Source of the DNA: SZAS-79 sp963844255 | GTDB lineage: Bacteria; Pseudomonadota; Gammaproteobacteria; Burkholderiales; SG8-39 | DNA: 64,000 bases | NCBI GenBank assembly: GCA_963844255.1 | Contig: CAWJNP010000008.1 | Location: forward strand, 8,317-72,316 | Direction of reading: 5' to 3' | Part shown: positions 37,801 through 45,721 of the stretch, piece by piece | Numbering within the stretch: position 1 is the first letter of the stretch | Layout of the letters: the number at the start of each line of letters is the position of its first letter | Made by a program: the position numbers and the translations under genes | Notes under the pieces: model-generated | Databases searched by the model: none | What the model was told of the DNA's origin: nothing | The model's input: the letters and a program-made list of their open reading frames with translations, nothing else

Positions 37801-40800
37801 GTTACAACTACAGCGGTGGCATGGTCAGCAACAGCCACGCGACGGGCAGCGTGAGTGGTGGCGACCACGGGAACTATGCCGGTGGCCTGGTCGGAAAAAA
37901 CAGCGGCACGGTAGATGCCAGCTACGCCACGGGCAGCGTGAGCAGCGGAAGCTACAGTTTCGCGGCCGGCGGGCTGGTGGGGCAGAACCTGGGCACGGTC
38001 ACCAGTAGCCACGCCACGGGTGACGTCGGCGGCTATCAGTCCATCGGCGGGCTGGTGGGGCAGAACTACGGCACGATCAACCTCAGCCACGCGACCGGCA
38101 ATGTCAACGGGTCCAACAACTACATCGGCGGGCTGGTCGGCGCCCACGACAGCGGCACGATCAGCGACAGCTACGCCACGGGCAGCGTGAGCGGCAACAA
38201 CTACGTCGGCGGGCTGGTGGGGCGCAGCGGCGCCACGATCGGCAACAGCTACGCCACGGGCAGCGTAAGCGGGAATGACAGCGTCGGCGGGCTGGTGGGA
38301 CGCAACGACGACGCCACGGTAAGCAACAGCTACGCCACGGGCAGTGTCGATGGCAACAGCCTGGTCGGCGGGCTGGTGGGATTCAACTCCGGCGGCACGG
38401 TGAGCTTCAGCTACGCTACCGGCAGCGTGAGCGGCAACAACTACGTCGGCGGGCTGGTCGGGACAAACGGCGCGGACGGGGGTGAAGGCGCGGTGGGCAG
38501 CATCGCGAACAGCTACGCCACCGGGCAGGTAAGCAGTACCGGCGACAACGTCGGCGGGTTGGTCGGACGCAATATCGCCTCGGTCAGCGAAAGCTATGCG
38601 ACCGGCAGCGTAAGCGGCGGCAGCTATATCGGCGGGTTGGTCGGGGCGAACTATGGCACGGTCAGCAACAGCTACTCGAAGGCAAGTGTGCAAGGCGATT
38701 TTGACGTCGGTGGGCTGATCGGCTACAACGATGGCACGGTCAGCAACAGCTACGCGACGGGTGCGGTGCGCGGCAACGACTACGTTGGTGGATTGGTCGG
38801 ATATAGCAGCGGTACGATCAGTAACAGCTATGCCACGGGAAGTGTGAGGGGGGGCAGCTACGCTGGCGGCCTGGTCGGCGTCAACTACGGCAGCGTCAAC
38901 GACAGCTATTGGAACGTCGAGACTTCGGTCCAGGGCTCTTCGGACGGTGGTGTCGGCCTCGGTAGTCTCGCAATGCTGCAGCAGGCCAGCTTCGGTGCCT
39001 GGGACATCGCCGGCACGGGCGGCAGCAGCGCGGTCTGGCGCATCTATGAAGGCAGGACGACGCCGCTGCTGCGCAGTTTCCTTACACCGCTGACCGTTAC
39101 CGCGGATGACGTAACGAAGACGTACGATGGCAGCATTGTTGCGGGCCTGGCCAATGCCATCTATTCGGTCCCCGGCGCAGACATCTCCGGGCATATCGCG
39201 AACATCACCGATCCCTATAACGGTGCCGTCAACGCCGGCAGCTATGCCGCTGGCCTCTATTCCGACCAGGCCGGCTTCGACATCACGCATGTCAACGGCG
39301 CATTGACCATCAATCCCGCCGGCCTCACCACGCTGGTCACCGGCAGCCTGACCGGCATTTCGAGCAAGCCCTACGACAGCAACACGACCGCCACGCTGGC
39401 CCCGGGCAACTATTCGCTGGTGGGCTTCCTGAATACCGACAACGCCACCGTCACCCAGGCAGTCGGCACCTATGGCACGGCGAATGTGGGCACCGGCATC
39501 ACCGTTTCGGTCACCCTGTCCCTTGGCGACTACGCGGCGACCGGCAGCACCAATCTTGCCAATTACACCCTGCCCACGGCGGTGAGCGGCCCCATCGGCG
39601 AGATCACGCCCGCGTCGCTTACGCTGAGCGGCGCGCGCATCTATGACGGCACCACCGCGGTGGCGGGCAGCGTATTGATCGCCACTGGGGTGGCCGGCCA
39701 GACCTTCAGCGTTACCGGCGCGGGCGATGCGAGCAACCTGGCCAGCAAGAACGTGCAGGCGGGCGGCGCGCTGGCGTCGGTCACCGGCCTGGCCTTGGGG
39801 AGCAGCGTGAACGGTGGTCTCTCCAGCAACTACAACGCGCTCGCGACGGCCGGCTCGTCGATTGACGTGACCAAGGCGGGCCTGCTGCTGGCCGGCTCGC
39901 AGGTGTACAACGGCGGCACGGCCTTTGCGGGCGCGAACCTGGTGGCCAGCGGTGTTGCGGGCGAGACCTTTGCGGTCACGGGCGCGGGCGATGCGAGCAA
40001 CCTGGCGAGCAAGAACGTGCAGGCGGGCTCGACGCTGGCGACTGTGACGGGGCTCGCGGTGGGCACCAGCGCCAACGGCGGCCTCTCGGGCAACTACGAG
40101 GCACTCACGACGGTCGGCTCGTTGGTTGACGTGACCAAGGCGGGCCTGCTGCTGACCGGCACGCAGGTGTACAACGGCGGCACGGCTTACGCGAGTGCGA
40201 ACCTGGTGGCTAACGGCGTTGCGGGCGAGACCTTTGCGATCACCGGCGCGGGCGATGCGAGCAACCTGGCGAGCAAGAACGTGCAGACGGGCAGCGCGCT
40301 GGCCACGTTGACGGGGCTCGCGCTGGGCACCAGTGCCAACGGCGGCCTGACCGGCAACTACGACGTGCTGAGCACCACCGGCAGCGCGGTCAACGTCACC
40401 CAGCTTGCCTCGGTCGCATGGACCGGCGGGTCGACAGGCAACTGGTCGAGCGCATCCAACTGGGCCGGCGGTGCGCTGCCCGATGCGAACAACGTCGCCG
40501 TGGTCAGCATCCCGATAGGCACCACAGTGATTTACGACAACGCCGTGGGCGCAACCCAGCTCACGAGCCTCGCGAGCCTGGGCAATCTCAGCGTGACCGG
40601 CGGCAGCCTGACCCTCGGCACCAGCGTCGGCGATTCGTCCCAGTTCCAGGGCGCGACGCTGGACCTTTCCGGTGGACAACTCACCGTCAACGGCAGCCTG
40701 CAGGCCGATGTGCTGCGCATCGGCGGTGGCACGCTCAACGGCAGCGGCAACCTCACATCGCCGGACTTTGCCCAGAGCGGCGGCGTGTTCTCGCCGACGC

Positions 40801-41843
40801 TGTCCAATCTGATCCTGGCGAGCGTGGGCAACTTCAATCTTACCAACCCGCTCGGTGCGACGCAGAGCATTTCGCTCTCCTCCAGTGGCGCGATTCTGGA
40901 CGCACTCTCCCCCGGCCCCCTCGCGAGCGTAAGCGCGCCGAGCGTGCAGCTCACGGCCGCCAGCGGCATCGGCACGGCGGCCGCGCCGCTGCGCCTGTCG
41001 ACCACCGCGTTGCAGGCCACGACGGCGACCGGCGCGATCCAGCTCTACAACGCACCGGTTGGCGGGGTGACGCTGGCGGGTCTCGTCACGGGCGACGCCT
41101 CCGACATCACCTACGACCAGGACGGGCAGGCGCTCCATGTCATTGGCCCGGTCACCTCGCAAGGCGGCAACGTGCTCGTCGATCCGCCCGCGGACATCCT
41201 GCTCGGCGGTGCGATCTCGACCACGGGCGGCGGCAGCGTGACGCTCGAGGCGACCAACAATCTGATCATGGCACCGACGGGCACGGTGAATACGGGCGGT
41301 GGCGCCGTGGTACTGAACGCCGGCGGGAGCATCGGCCTGGCCTCGATCAACGCGGGCAGCGGCATCGTGCTTGTGCAGACCAGCGGCGGGCAGATCGGAA
41401 CGACGACCCCCGGGCTGAACAACGTCACGGCGTCCGATATCACCCTGAATGCGCAGACCGGCATCGTGATGGGCTATATCGCAAGCGCGGTGCACGTGTC
41501 CAACGTCTCCGGGCTGATCTCGCTGACCGACTTCACTACCGGAATCACAGTGACCAACCAGGCGGCTTCGCCGGTGGCGACGGAAACGCAGACGGCGGCG
41601 CTGAACCAGATAGCGACCACGATCATTCAGCAGACGTCGACCCCAGGCAAGACGGAGTCGAACGAAATCACCAGGACCGGCGATCCGGATACAGCGAAAG
41701 ACAAGGAAGAGGACAAGCCCGTAGACAGGCCGACGACGGAAACTGTGGTCGTAGGCGGCAACACCATACAGAAGCCCGCCGACGAAGTCGTCAATATCGG
41801 TGCGGTCAAGGGCCAGACCCTGGTCTGCAGGGTGACGAAATGA
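31866..41843 (+). CDS. Giant FHA-type two-partner secreted exoprotein (TpsA) with GLUG and YDG repeats
   Basis: 3325 residues. It begins with an extended signal peptide (MNHIYRLVWNETTRTWAAVAE, residues 1-21), then a basic region and a hydrophobic core to about residue 60 (cleavage near AWA). This ESPR fixes the start as TTG at 31866. The TPS/FHA secretion domain is about 61-310 (VNFSQPNASAVALNRI, NPNG and GLMATTLNI motifs). Three large modules follow, each with a lead segment and many GLUG units (about 48 in all, nt 33.8-38.9 kb), then MBG/YDG-type units (nt 39.1-40.4 kb), a beta-helix tail and an acidic/basic C-terminus ending LVCRVTK. Probable surface adhesin or matrix protein. The stop overlaps the FecR gene start (ATGA). 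Confidence 0.93.
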   Translation: MNHIYRLVWNETTRTWAAVAETAKGRGKRSGAPTGSARAGRTLRTIAAKTIAVSLAFIGVQAWALDPTSLPTGGQVVAGSAAISQAANALNVQQASQRAILNWQSFNIGAAASVNFSQPNASAVALNRILGNEASQIYGKLNANGQVFFINPNGMLFARGAQVNVGGLMATTLNIGNADFMSGNYRFSNPGNGTIRNEGLINAVGSVVLVGNSVQNAGQIFATTATLAAGNTVALDLTGDGLIRARVEDAAIRSTVENSGEIGAASVTLSAGQSRDAINSVVNNTGLVRATGFGTVNGEIVLEGGLVKNAGTLASVNADGSGGSVRLFGHDVELAAGSNISASGSAAGGNILVMGDLASGSVKVAGRLDASAPVDGNGGIIETSAAHVDIANDTRVTTAAAMGLTGTWLIDPVDFTIAASGGNMTGAVLSSSLVGGNVTILSTNGTSGTAGDVNVNDVVGWSANKLTLNAQNNININATLNGVGTASLALEYGQASASGGTSDYKLAPGVQVNLPAGPNFSTQRGSNVANIKNYTVITDLGAEGSVTPTDLQGINGVLTDNYVLGSNIDASATSGWSGGEGFMPIGNASAKFTGTFDGLGHTVVNLTINRTVEQYVGLFGYADTGSAVRNVGLLGGSVTSTQGNVGALVGLNNGSVGNSYSSASVSGAGFAVGGLVGTNGGTIARSHATGLVTGYGTVGGLVGSNSGGTISDSHATGGVTGTGDQVGGLVGMNYSGSISNSHATGSVGGVNRVGGLVGQNYGGVDGATISNSYATGNVSGTNQIGGLVGLNTGGSDAGHGGGATVTNSAAMGSVTGNNYVGGLVGFNDLASFGATVSYSYATGGVNGNNEVGGLVGHNHGGTVNNSYATGSVGGSAYASNLGGLVGFNTTGSIADSYATGNVSGYNYIGGLVGYGSYGSISNSYATGSVSGNDSVGGLVGYNNAGSISNSYATGNVNGAYNVGGLVGYNYSGDSGGGYSISGSHATGSISGTVDYVGGLVGYNYAGDSGGATISNSYATGSVISFGDYTGGLVGYNESGSNAAAIIGSHATGSVVGGSYVGGLVGYSRGSSGYGATISNSYATGQVNGFAGYVGGLVGSNYTDSAIANSSAAGQVNGASYVGGLVGYNRGTIGGSQATGNVISVGNNVGGLVGFTYAGTIGTSSATGGVSGNSYVGGLVGRDDSTPISDSYAAGSVSGAINVGGLSGFSAFTTITNSYAMGSVSGVDSVGGLVGYNNHSTISDTFATGKTSGTGSFAGGLVGSNYGTVDRSFAAGSVSGSNYAGGLVGKNYPTVSSVISNSYATGNVSGSNYVGGLVGSVSSNSSVRDSYATGDVSGSDRIGGLAGLNLGSISRTYAMGGVTGYGSITGAIVGANYGSVSNSYSIHPASPGLVDIGYGAGSGTNAGALNIVTMRQASNFSTFDFATPVWRISEAKTRPYLAWQGTWSNAVSDAATLNLVQVALQENYTLSANIDMAGKPFSPIGNFRFKFSGAFDGQGHTISNLVINAPDRSNVGMFGVAKNSAVISNLGLVGGKVSGLSYVGALVGRNEGTIANSYATSSVSASDPSSNVGGLVGMNWGGSILNSYHVIGAVSGRSNVGGLVGWNAFNDVPGTIENSYAGGSINIGNTGISVGSIGGLVGFNQFGEIRKSFSTTSVNVSGGFNSTSNAVGGLVGTNSGLVEESFAAGSVSVLAASDSNINNVGGLVGMNNGGTISNSYASGSVIAGASTNSSTFTIGGLVGYNYGGSISNTYATGRVQTTGGGSTSGPRGLVGINSGQIHDSYWNSEINPAMAGADGDVSGPNVTNLAGLTTAGLRAELSGFDFASGTPVWQVVAGTTRPYLAWQGTWSATISDAATLNLVQVALQENYTMSANVDMFGKAFTPIGTSDLAFTGSFNGQNHTISNLVINTPKDSNVGMFGVVAPGSTISNVGLVGGSVSGHSNVGALAGLNKGTVDNSYAAASVSGDVFGASVGGLVGYNYSGGMVSNSHATGSVSGGDHGNYAGGLVGKNSGTVDASYATGSVSSGSYSFAAGGLVGQNLGTVTSSHATGDVGGYQSIGGLVGQNYGTINLSHATGNVNGSNNYIGGLVGAHDSGTISDSYATGSVSGNNYVGGLVGRSGATIGNSYATGSVSGNDSVGGLVGRNDDATVSNSYATGSVDGNSLVGGLVGFNSGGTVSFSYATGSVSGNNYVGGLVGTNGADGGEGAVGSIANSYATGQVSSTGDNVGGLVGRNIASVSESYATGSVSGGSYIGGLVGANYGTVSNSYSKASVQGDFDVGGLIGYNDGTVSNSYATGAVRGNDYVGGLVGYSSGTISNSYATGSVRGGSYAGGLVGVNYGSVNDSYWNVETSVQGSSDGGVGLGSLAMLQQASFGAWDIAGTGGSSAVWRIYEGRTTPLLRSFLTPLTVTADDVTKTYDGSIVAGLANAIYSVPGADISGHIANITDPYNGAVNAGSYAAGLYSDQAGFDITHVNGALTINPAGLTTLVTGSLTGISSKPYDSNTTATLAPGNYSLVGFLNTDNATVTQAVGTYGTANVGTGITVSVTLSLGDYAATGSTNLANYTLPTAVSGPIGEITPASLTLSGARIYDGTTAVAGSVLIATGVAGQTFSVTGAGDASNLASKNVQAGGALASVTGLALGSSVNGGLSSNYNALATAGSSIDVTKAGLLLAGSQVYNGGTAFAGANLVASGVAGETFAVTGAGDASNLASKNVQAGSTLATVTGLAVGTSANGGLSGNYEALTTVGSLVDVTKAGLLLTGTQVYNGGTAYASANLVANGVAGETFAITGAGDASNLASKNVQTGSALATLTGLALGTSANGGLTGNYDVLSTTGSAVNVTQLASVAWTGGSTGNWSSASNWAGGALPDANNVAVVSIPIGTTVIYDNAVGATQLTSLASLGNLSVTGGSLTLGTSVGDSSQFQGATLDLSGGQLTVNGSLQADVLRIGGGTLNGSGNLTSPDFAQSGGVFSPTLSNLILASVGNFNLTNPLGATQSISLSSSGAILDALSPGPLASVSAPSVQLTAASGIGTAAAPLRLSTTALQATTATGAIQLYNAPVGGVTLAGLVTGDASDITYDQDGQALHVIGPVTSQGGNVLVDPPADILLGGAISTTGGGSVTLEATNNLIMAPTGTVNTGGGAVVLNAGGSIGLASINAGSGIVLVQTSGGQIGTTTPGLNNVTASDITLNAQTGIVMGYIASAVHVSNVSGLISLTDFTTGITVTNQAASPVATETQTAALNQIATTIIQQTSTPGKTESNEITRTGDPDTAKDKEEDKPVDRPTTETVVVGGNTIQKPADEVVNIGAVKGQTLVCRVTK
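33790..38910 (+). repeat. GLUG repeat array within tpsA
   Basis: Roughly 48 degenerate units of about 24-32 residues. Each contains a form of SNSYATGSVSG followed by VGGLVGxN. By count of the GGLVG-like signature there are about 26 units up to 36.0 kb, about 8 between 36.5 and 37.2 kb, and 15 between 37.7 and 38.9 kb. Many neighbouring units are nearly identical in DNA, so the number of units may change by recombination and may be uncertain in an assembly. Confidence 0.9.
36171..38930 (+). repeat. Tandem duplicated modules B and C of tpsA
   Basis: Segments starting near 36171 and 37379 (spacing 1208 nt) share the same order: RPYLAWQGTWS, TLNLVQVALQENYT, SANxDM, PIG, F.GxFxGQxHTISNLVIN, SNVGMFGV, then GLUG units, then a terminal segment with SYWN in both (near 37213 and 38907). 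Module A (about 33454-36170) has a more distant version of the lead segment. This reads as stepwise duplication of a whole module. Confidence 0.8.
39609..40400 (+). repeat. Three tandem 264-bp (88-residue) YDG units in tpsA
   Basis: Units at about 39609-39872, 39873-40136 and 40137-40400 encode very similar blocks, each with a Y(D/N)G motif, GVAGxTF, VTGAGDASNLASKNVQ and a DVTKAG junction. Units 2 and 3 are closer to each other than to unit 1. Two less similar MBG-type domains come before, from about 39.08 kb (LTVTADDVTKTYDGS). Confidence 0.88.
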
Positions 41844-42640
41844 ACATGCGTGCCCGTCACCTGCTTGTGTCGCTTGCGTTGCTGCTTCCCGGCGCGCCGG
41901 CCTTCGCCGACGGCACGCTCACCCACCTGTCGGGCCCGGTGTCGGTGCAGACCGCGGATGGCAAGTCGCAGAGCGGCAAGGTCGGTGCACGTGTAGGGAC
42001 CGGCGATACCGTGGTGACCGGCGCAGGCGCCTATGTGCGCATGCAGATGACCGACGGCGGCGAGATGGTGATGCGTCCCGAGTCGCAGCTGAAGGTGGAG
42101 AGCTACAAGTTCAACGAACAAAAGCCGGCGGAAGACAATTTCGTGTTCCGCATGCTCAAGGGCGGGCTGCGCACGGTGACGGGCCTGATCGGCAAGCGCG
42201 GCAACCGCGATGCCTACAGCCTGAGGACGGCGACCGCGACGGTGGGCATCCGCGGCACGCAGTTCGACCTGCGGGTGTGCGCGGCGAACTGCGGCGCGCT
42301 GGCCGACGGGACCTACCTGGCGGTGCGCTTCGGCTCGGTGGAAACAACCAATGCGCAGGGCACGCTGACGGTGCCGGCGGGGCAGGTGGCATTTGTGCCG
42401 GCGGGGGCGCCGCCTTCGATCCTCCCGCGTGATCCGGGGATCGGCTTCACGCCGCCGACGGTGATCCCGAAGCTCGATGAGCGCAAAAAGCAGAAGACAC
42501 CCGACGCAGACCCGGCACCGGGCGGACAGCCGCGTGGGGAGCAGTCAACCCCCGGGGGCCAGTTCCAGCAGTCCGGCAACCAGCAGAACTCGAATCAGCA
42601 GTCCGCCGACAGCGGTGGATTGGATTGCGCGGTCGAGTAG
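41840..42640 (+). CDS. FecR-domain periplasmic protein of the TPS operon
   Basis: 266 residues. Signal peptide 1-23 (HLLVSLALLLPGAPAFA). The FecR domain is about 30-165: a LTHLSGPVSVQTADG start, RVGTGDTVVTGAGAYVRMQMTDGGEM, and SLRTATATVGIRGTQFDLRVC, which is the diagnostic FecR strand pattern. The tail (about 195-266) is Pro/Gln/Asn-rich and disordered, ending SADSGGLDCAVE. ATG overlaps the tpsA stop (ATGA), so it is co-translated with the exoprotein. No sigma factor or TonB receptor is present, so this is not classic Fec signalling; a surface or periplasmic partner role for the adhesin is likely. Confidence 0.88.
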   Translation: MNMRARHLLVSLALLLPGAPAFADGTLTHLSGPVSVQTADGKSQSGKVGARVGTGDTVVTGAGAYVRMQMTDGGEMVMRPESQLKVESYKFNEQKPAEDNFVFRMLKGGLRTVTGLIGKRGNRDAYSLRTATATVGIRGTQFDLRVCAANCGALADGTYLAVRFGSVETTNAQGTLTVPAGQVAFVPAGAPPSILPRDPGIGFTPPTVIPKLDERKKQKTPDADPAPGGQPRGEQSTPGGQFQQSGNQQNSNQQSADSGGLDCAVE

Positions 42641-42662
42641 GGCCGTTCGTTGCCAGCGCTTG

Positions 42663-44003
42663 ATGGAGATCCGAAGCGACATTGCGAAAGTCGCGTGGCC
42701 GGCCGTCCCGTCCGATGCAGGCGCGCATGCCCTTGCGGCGCAATACCAGCTCGAAGCCAACCAGTGGCTGTCCCCGGATGAGTTGCGCAAGGCCGGGCTG
42801 GGGCAACTCCAGCTCGTACTGGAAGACGCTTTCCAGAACATCGCCCACTGGAAAGAGGCACTGCAGCGCATCGGTTTCCAACCGGGCGCGCAGATTTCTT
42901 TCGAAGACTTTGGCCGGCTGCCGGTCCTTACCCGGGCGGATGTCCAGCAGTTGGGCGAAGGGCTGCTGAACCGCACTCCGCCCAGGGGCCACGGGCGGCT
43001 GCATCCCGGGAAGACTTCGGGCTCTACCGGTACCCCGGTTTCCTTTTTCGGCACCGACCTCACCGCGCATTTCTGGCGCGCTTTCACCCTGCGCGAGCAC
43101 CTGTGGCACCGGCGCGATTTCACCGGCAAGCTGGCCGCGATCCGTTCCAACGTCGAAGACGCCCATTGGCCGGACTGGGGGCCAGCCACGCAGGCGGTCG
43201 TCCGAACCGGGCCCAGCAGCAGCCTGAATATCCGCGCCGACATCGACCTGCAGCTTGACTGGCTGGGGCGCGAGGACCCGGATTACCTGATCACGCATCC
43301 CTCCAACCTGAAGACGCTCGCGGCGCGCGCGATCGAGCGCGATCTGCGCTTGCCGCGCCTGAAGCAGCTGCGCACCTTCGGTGAGGTACTCACTGGAGAT
43401 ACCGTCCGTCTGTGCGGGCAGGCGTGGGGGGTGGGAATTGCCGACACGTATTCCGCCGAGGAGGTCGGGTACATCGCGCTGCAGTGCCCGCTCGGCGCCT
43501 ATCATGTGCAGGCGGAGAGCCTGCTGGTCGAAATCCTCGGTGAGGACGGCAGGCCCTGCGCCCCGGGAGAGATCGGCCGCGTGGTGCTGAGCACGCTGCA
43601 CAATTTCGCCATGCCGCTGCTGCGCTACGACATCGGGGACTACGCATGCGCAGGGCAGGCCTGCGCGTGCGGCCGTGGGCTGCCGGTGCTGAAGCAGATC
43701 TTCGGGCGGGTGCGCAACATGCTCAGGCTGCCGGACGGCACCCGGCACTGGCCGAGCTTCCCCGAAGACTGCTGGGTCGGGATCGCACCAATCCGCCAGG
43801 TTCAGGTGGTGCAGAAAGCGCCGGACCACATCCTGCTGCGGGTGGTGGCGCACAGGCCCTTCAGCGACGCGGAAAGCGCGCAGCTGATCGATACTTTCAC
43901 GGACACGCTGAGATTCCCCCACCGGATCGACATCGAGCGCGTCGAGTCCATTCCCAGGGGCAGGAACGCGAAATTCGAAGACTTCCTGAGCGAGATTTCC
44001 TAG
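42663..44003 (+). CDS. Phenylacetate-CoA ligase/CapK-type adenylate-forming enzyme
   Basis: 446 residues. The ATP-binding motif is KTSGSTGTPVSFFG (about 117-130), and DTYSAEEVGYIALQC matches the conserved adenylate-binding Glu region. Further C-terminal are RYDIGDY and GRVRNMLRLPDG, the hinge-like region of the PaaK/CapK branch. It activates an organic acid as an acyl-AMP or CoA thioester; the acid is unknown. ATG at 42663 is 22 nt after the FecR stop. The CTAG at 44000-44003 holds both its own TAG and that of the convergent gene. Confidence 0.85.
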   Translation: MEIRSDIAKVAWPAVPSDAGAHALAAQYQLEANQWLSPDELRKAGLGQLQLVLEDAFQNIAHWKEALQRIGFQPGAQISFEDFGRLPVLTRADVQQLGEGLLNRTPPRGHGRLHPGKTSGSTGTPVSFFGTDLTAHFWRAFTLREHLWHRRDFTGKLAAIRSNVEDAHWPDWGPATQAVVRTGPSSSLNIRADIDLQLDWLGREDPDYLITHPSNLKTLAARAIERDLRLPRLKQLRTFGEVLTGDTVRLCGQAWGVGIADTYSAEEVGYIALQCPLGAYHVQAESLLVEILGEDGRPCAPGEIGRVVLSTLHNFAMPLLRYDIGDYACAGQACACGRGLPVLKQIFGRVRNMLRLPDGTRHWPSFPEDCWVGIAPIRQVQVVQKAPDHILLRVVAHRPFSDAESAQLIDTFTDTLRFPHRIDIERVESIPRGRNAKFEDFLSEIS

Positions 44004-45505
44004 ACAGGGCGTGCGCGTGTCTTGATATGGACCAGAGCCAGTTCCACCAGGCGGCGCCTGAGCACCTTGCCGATGCCGCTTTTTGGGATTGCATTCATCA
44101 CGAAGTATTCCCTGGGTGCGCGGATTCCCAGGTGCTCCGCGCAGTAGCGGTGCAAATCCTCCATCGGTATCGGCATTTTCAGGACCACCGCAACTGCGGG
44201 CACGTCCTGGTGCTGCGGCGAGGGAAGGGCGAAGGCCGCGGCCTCCGCAACGGCCGGGTGCCGTGACAGTACGGCTTCGATCTCCAGCGGGCCGATCAGA
44301 ATACCGTCGAAGTTCATGACCTCATCCGAGCGCCCCTTGAGGAACAGCATCCCTTCCTGGTTCAGCAGGGCCGTGTCCCCGGGGTAGAACCAGCCATCAG
44401 CCAATGTCGTCGGCTTTTCGTCCGCTCCATCCAGCAGAACCGAAAGGCCGATTCCGGCACCGCGCACCCGGACATGGCCGACGGTTCCTGCCGGCACCGG
44501 CCGGCGATCATTGCCGACAATTTCAAGTTCGACGCCCGGCAGCGGCAGGCCGGTCGATTCCGGAAATCGATCAAGCATGGCCGGCGAGGCGGCAGCGATC
44601 CCGCCGGCCTCATTGGCCCCATAGTCGACGTAGAGGTTCGGTGCGATCCGCTTCCTGATCGACTGGAGGACGGCCACCGATAACGGGGCGCCGGAGCAAC
44701 GCAAAATCCGAATGCCGGGCAATCGCGGGAAATCGTCGTTGGCGCCTTCCAGCAGCGCATGCAGATGCAAGGGTACGCAACTCAGATAGGTGACGTGACA
44801 GACGTCTATCCATTGCAACAGCTGCGCCGGTGTGAAATTCACCGGGGCGATGACGAACGTTCCGCCACGACTCAGGCAATGCAGGGCCCGTGATATCCCG
44901 ATCCGGAACCGGAATCCGGAGAGGCTCATGACCCGTTCGCCCGGCATGACGGCGAACACCGGATCGAACCGCTCGGCGACCATGCGATGGAAGCGATGGC
45001 TGTTCCCGATGTTCTTCGGTGCCGCAGTGGTGCCGGATGACTGGACCACAATCCAGGTGTTGTCCCCGCCGGTGATGCGCATGTCAGCGGGAACCGGGTC
45101 CGGGTGATCGACGGACAGCCACTCGCTTTCCGCTGACAGGTGCGGGATCCCACCCAATCGATCGTCCTCGTCGTCCGAGGCAACAGCCTTAACCCCGAGG
45201 GACTGCGCCAGCGCAAGGCGGGCGGCAACAGGTTCATTGGGAGAAAGCGTCACCTGGGCTGCGCCGATCCTTGCCAGAGCCAGGGAGGTCACCATGTGAA
45301 GCGCGCCTGTTCCGCGGATGGATACGCCGACGGTGTCTCCGGGGCGAATGCCGGCGTCCCGGAACTGTTGCGCCGCGCGCCTGACCGCGATGCACAGCCT
45401 GCCGTAATGCACGAGCTCGTTGCCCTCGATGATCGCTGCCGCGTACGGCATGCGCTGCGCCCAATCGAAGATCGGGTCAGTGATATTGAAGTTCTGATCT
45501 GCCAT
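44000..45505 (-). CDS. ANL-superfamily acyl-CoA synthetase/AMP ligase
   Basis: 501 residues. Core motif A3 is IVVQSSGTTAAPKNIG, a Ser/Thr-rich P-loop; A5 is YVDYGANEAGG; A7 is GWFYPGDTALLNQEG; the hinge is LKGRSDEVMNFDGI, and the C-terminal catalytic Lys is in IPKSGIGKVLRR. It activates a carboxylate; no peptide-carrier or condensation domain is present. The ATG at 45505 is used; a TTG 30 nt upstream is an alternative. It converges on the PaaK-like gene with fully overlapping stop codons, and the two may act on related acids. Confidence 0.85.
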   Translation of the reverse strand: MADQNFNITDPIFDWAQRMPYAAAIIEGNELVHYGRLCIAVRRAAQQFRDAGIRPGDTVGVSIRGTGALHMVTSLALARIGAAQVTLSPNEPVAARLALAQSLGVKAVASDDEDDRLGGIPHLSAESEWLSVDHPDPVPADMRITGGDNTWIVVQSSGTTAAPKNIGNSHRFHRMVAERFDPVFAVMPGERVMSLSGFRFRIGISRALHCLSRGGTFVIAPVNFTPAQLLQWIDVCHVTYLSCVPLHLHALLEGANDDFPRLPGIRILRCSGAPLSVAVLQSIRKRIAPNLYVDYGANEAGGIAAASPAMLDRFPESTGLPLPGVELEIVGNDRRPVPAGTVGHVRVRGAGIGLSVLLDGADEKPTTLADGWFYPGDTALLNQEGMLFLKGRSDEVMNFDGILIGPLEIEAVLSRHPAVAEAAAFALPSPQHQDVPAVAVVLKMPIPMEDLHRYCAEHLGIRAPREYFVMNAIPKSGIGKVLRRRLVELALVHIKTRARPV

Positions 45506-45674
45506 GCTTTTCAGGTCCGTGCCGACGGGCGCCAAGTGGAGAGCATAGCGGGGTGGTCCCGGAAACGGAAAGGACCTGCGGAATGGCGGAAATAGCGGTG
45601 GATTTTCACGCTGCTACACTCCGCCTGTGTCACACAGCGATCCGGAGACAGGCGAGGAGCGCTACGAGCTTCGC

Positions 45675-45721
45675 ATCAGCAGTCCGCCGACAGCAGCGGG
45701 CTGGAGTGCGCTGTCGAGTAG
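45675..45721 (+). pseudogene. Remnant of a second FecR-gene 3' end
   Basis: 47 nt that repeat the 3' end of the FecR gene at 42594-42640. The first 20 nt are identical and the rest encodes QQSADSSGLECAVE plus a TAG, against SADSGGLDCAVE in the full gene. Similarity continues about 18 nt past the stop. No upstream FecR coding sequence is present. The rest of the 45506-45775 gap shows no gene except a 43-codon GTG frame from about 45626 that has no support. Confidence 0.7.

Noticed and set aside
33690..38910. The regular GLUG array as a possible CRISPR or DNA-level satellite.
   Set aside because: Units vary in length by multiples of three, keep the reading frame and encode GLUG motifs; there are no identical repeats with unique equal spacers.
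32892..41495. An 8.6-kb open frame on the minus strand, 2867 codons, opposite the exoprotein gene.
   Set aside because: It is in codon register with tpsA and exists because tpsA avoids the sense codons TTA, CTA and TCA, which are the reverse complements of stops. The predicted protein is a Pro/His/Ala/Arg-rich string with no domain, while tpsA has a full ESPR, TPS domain and repeats.
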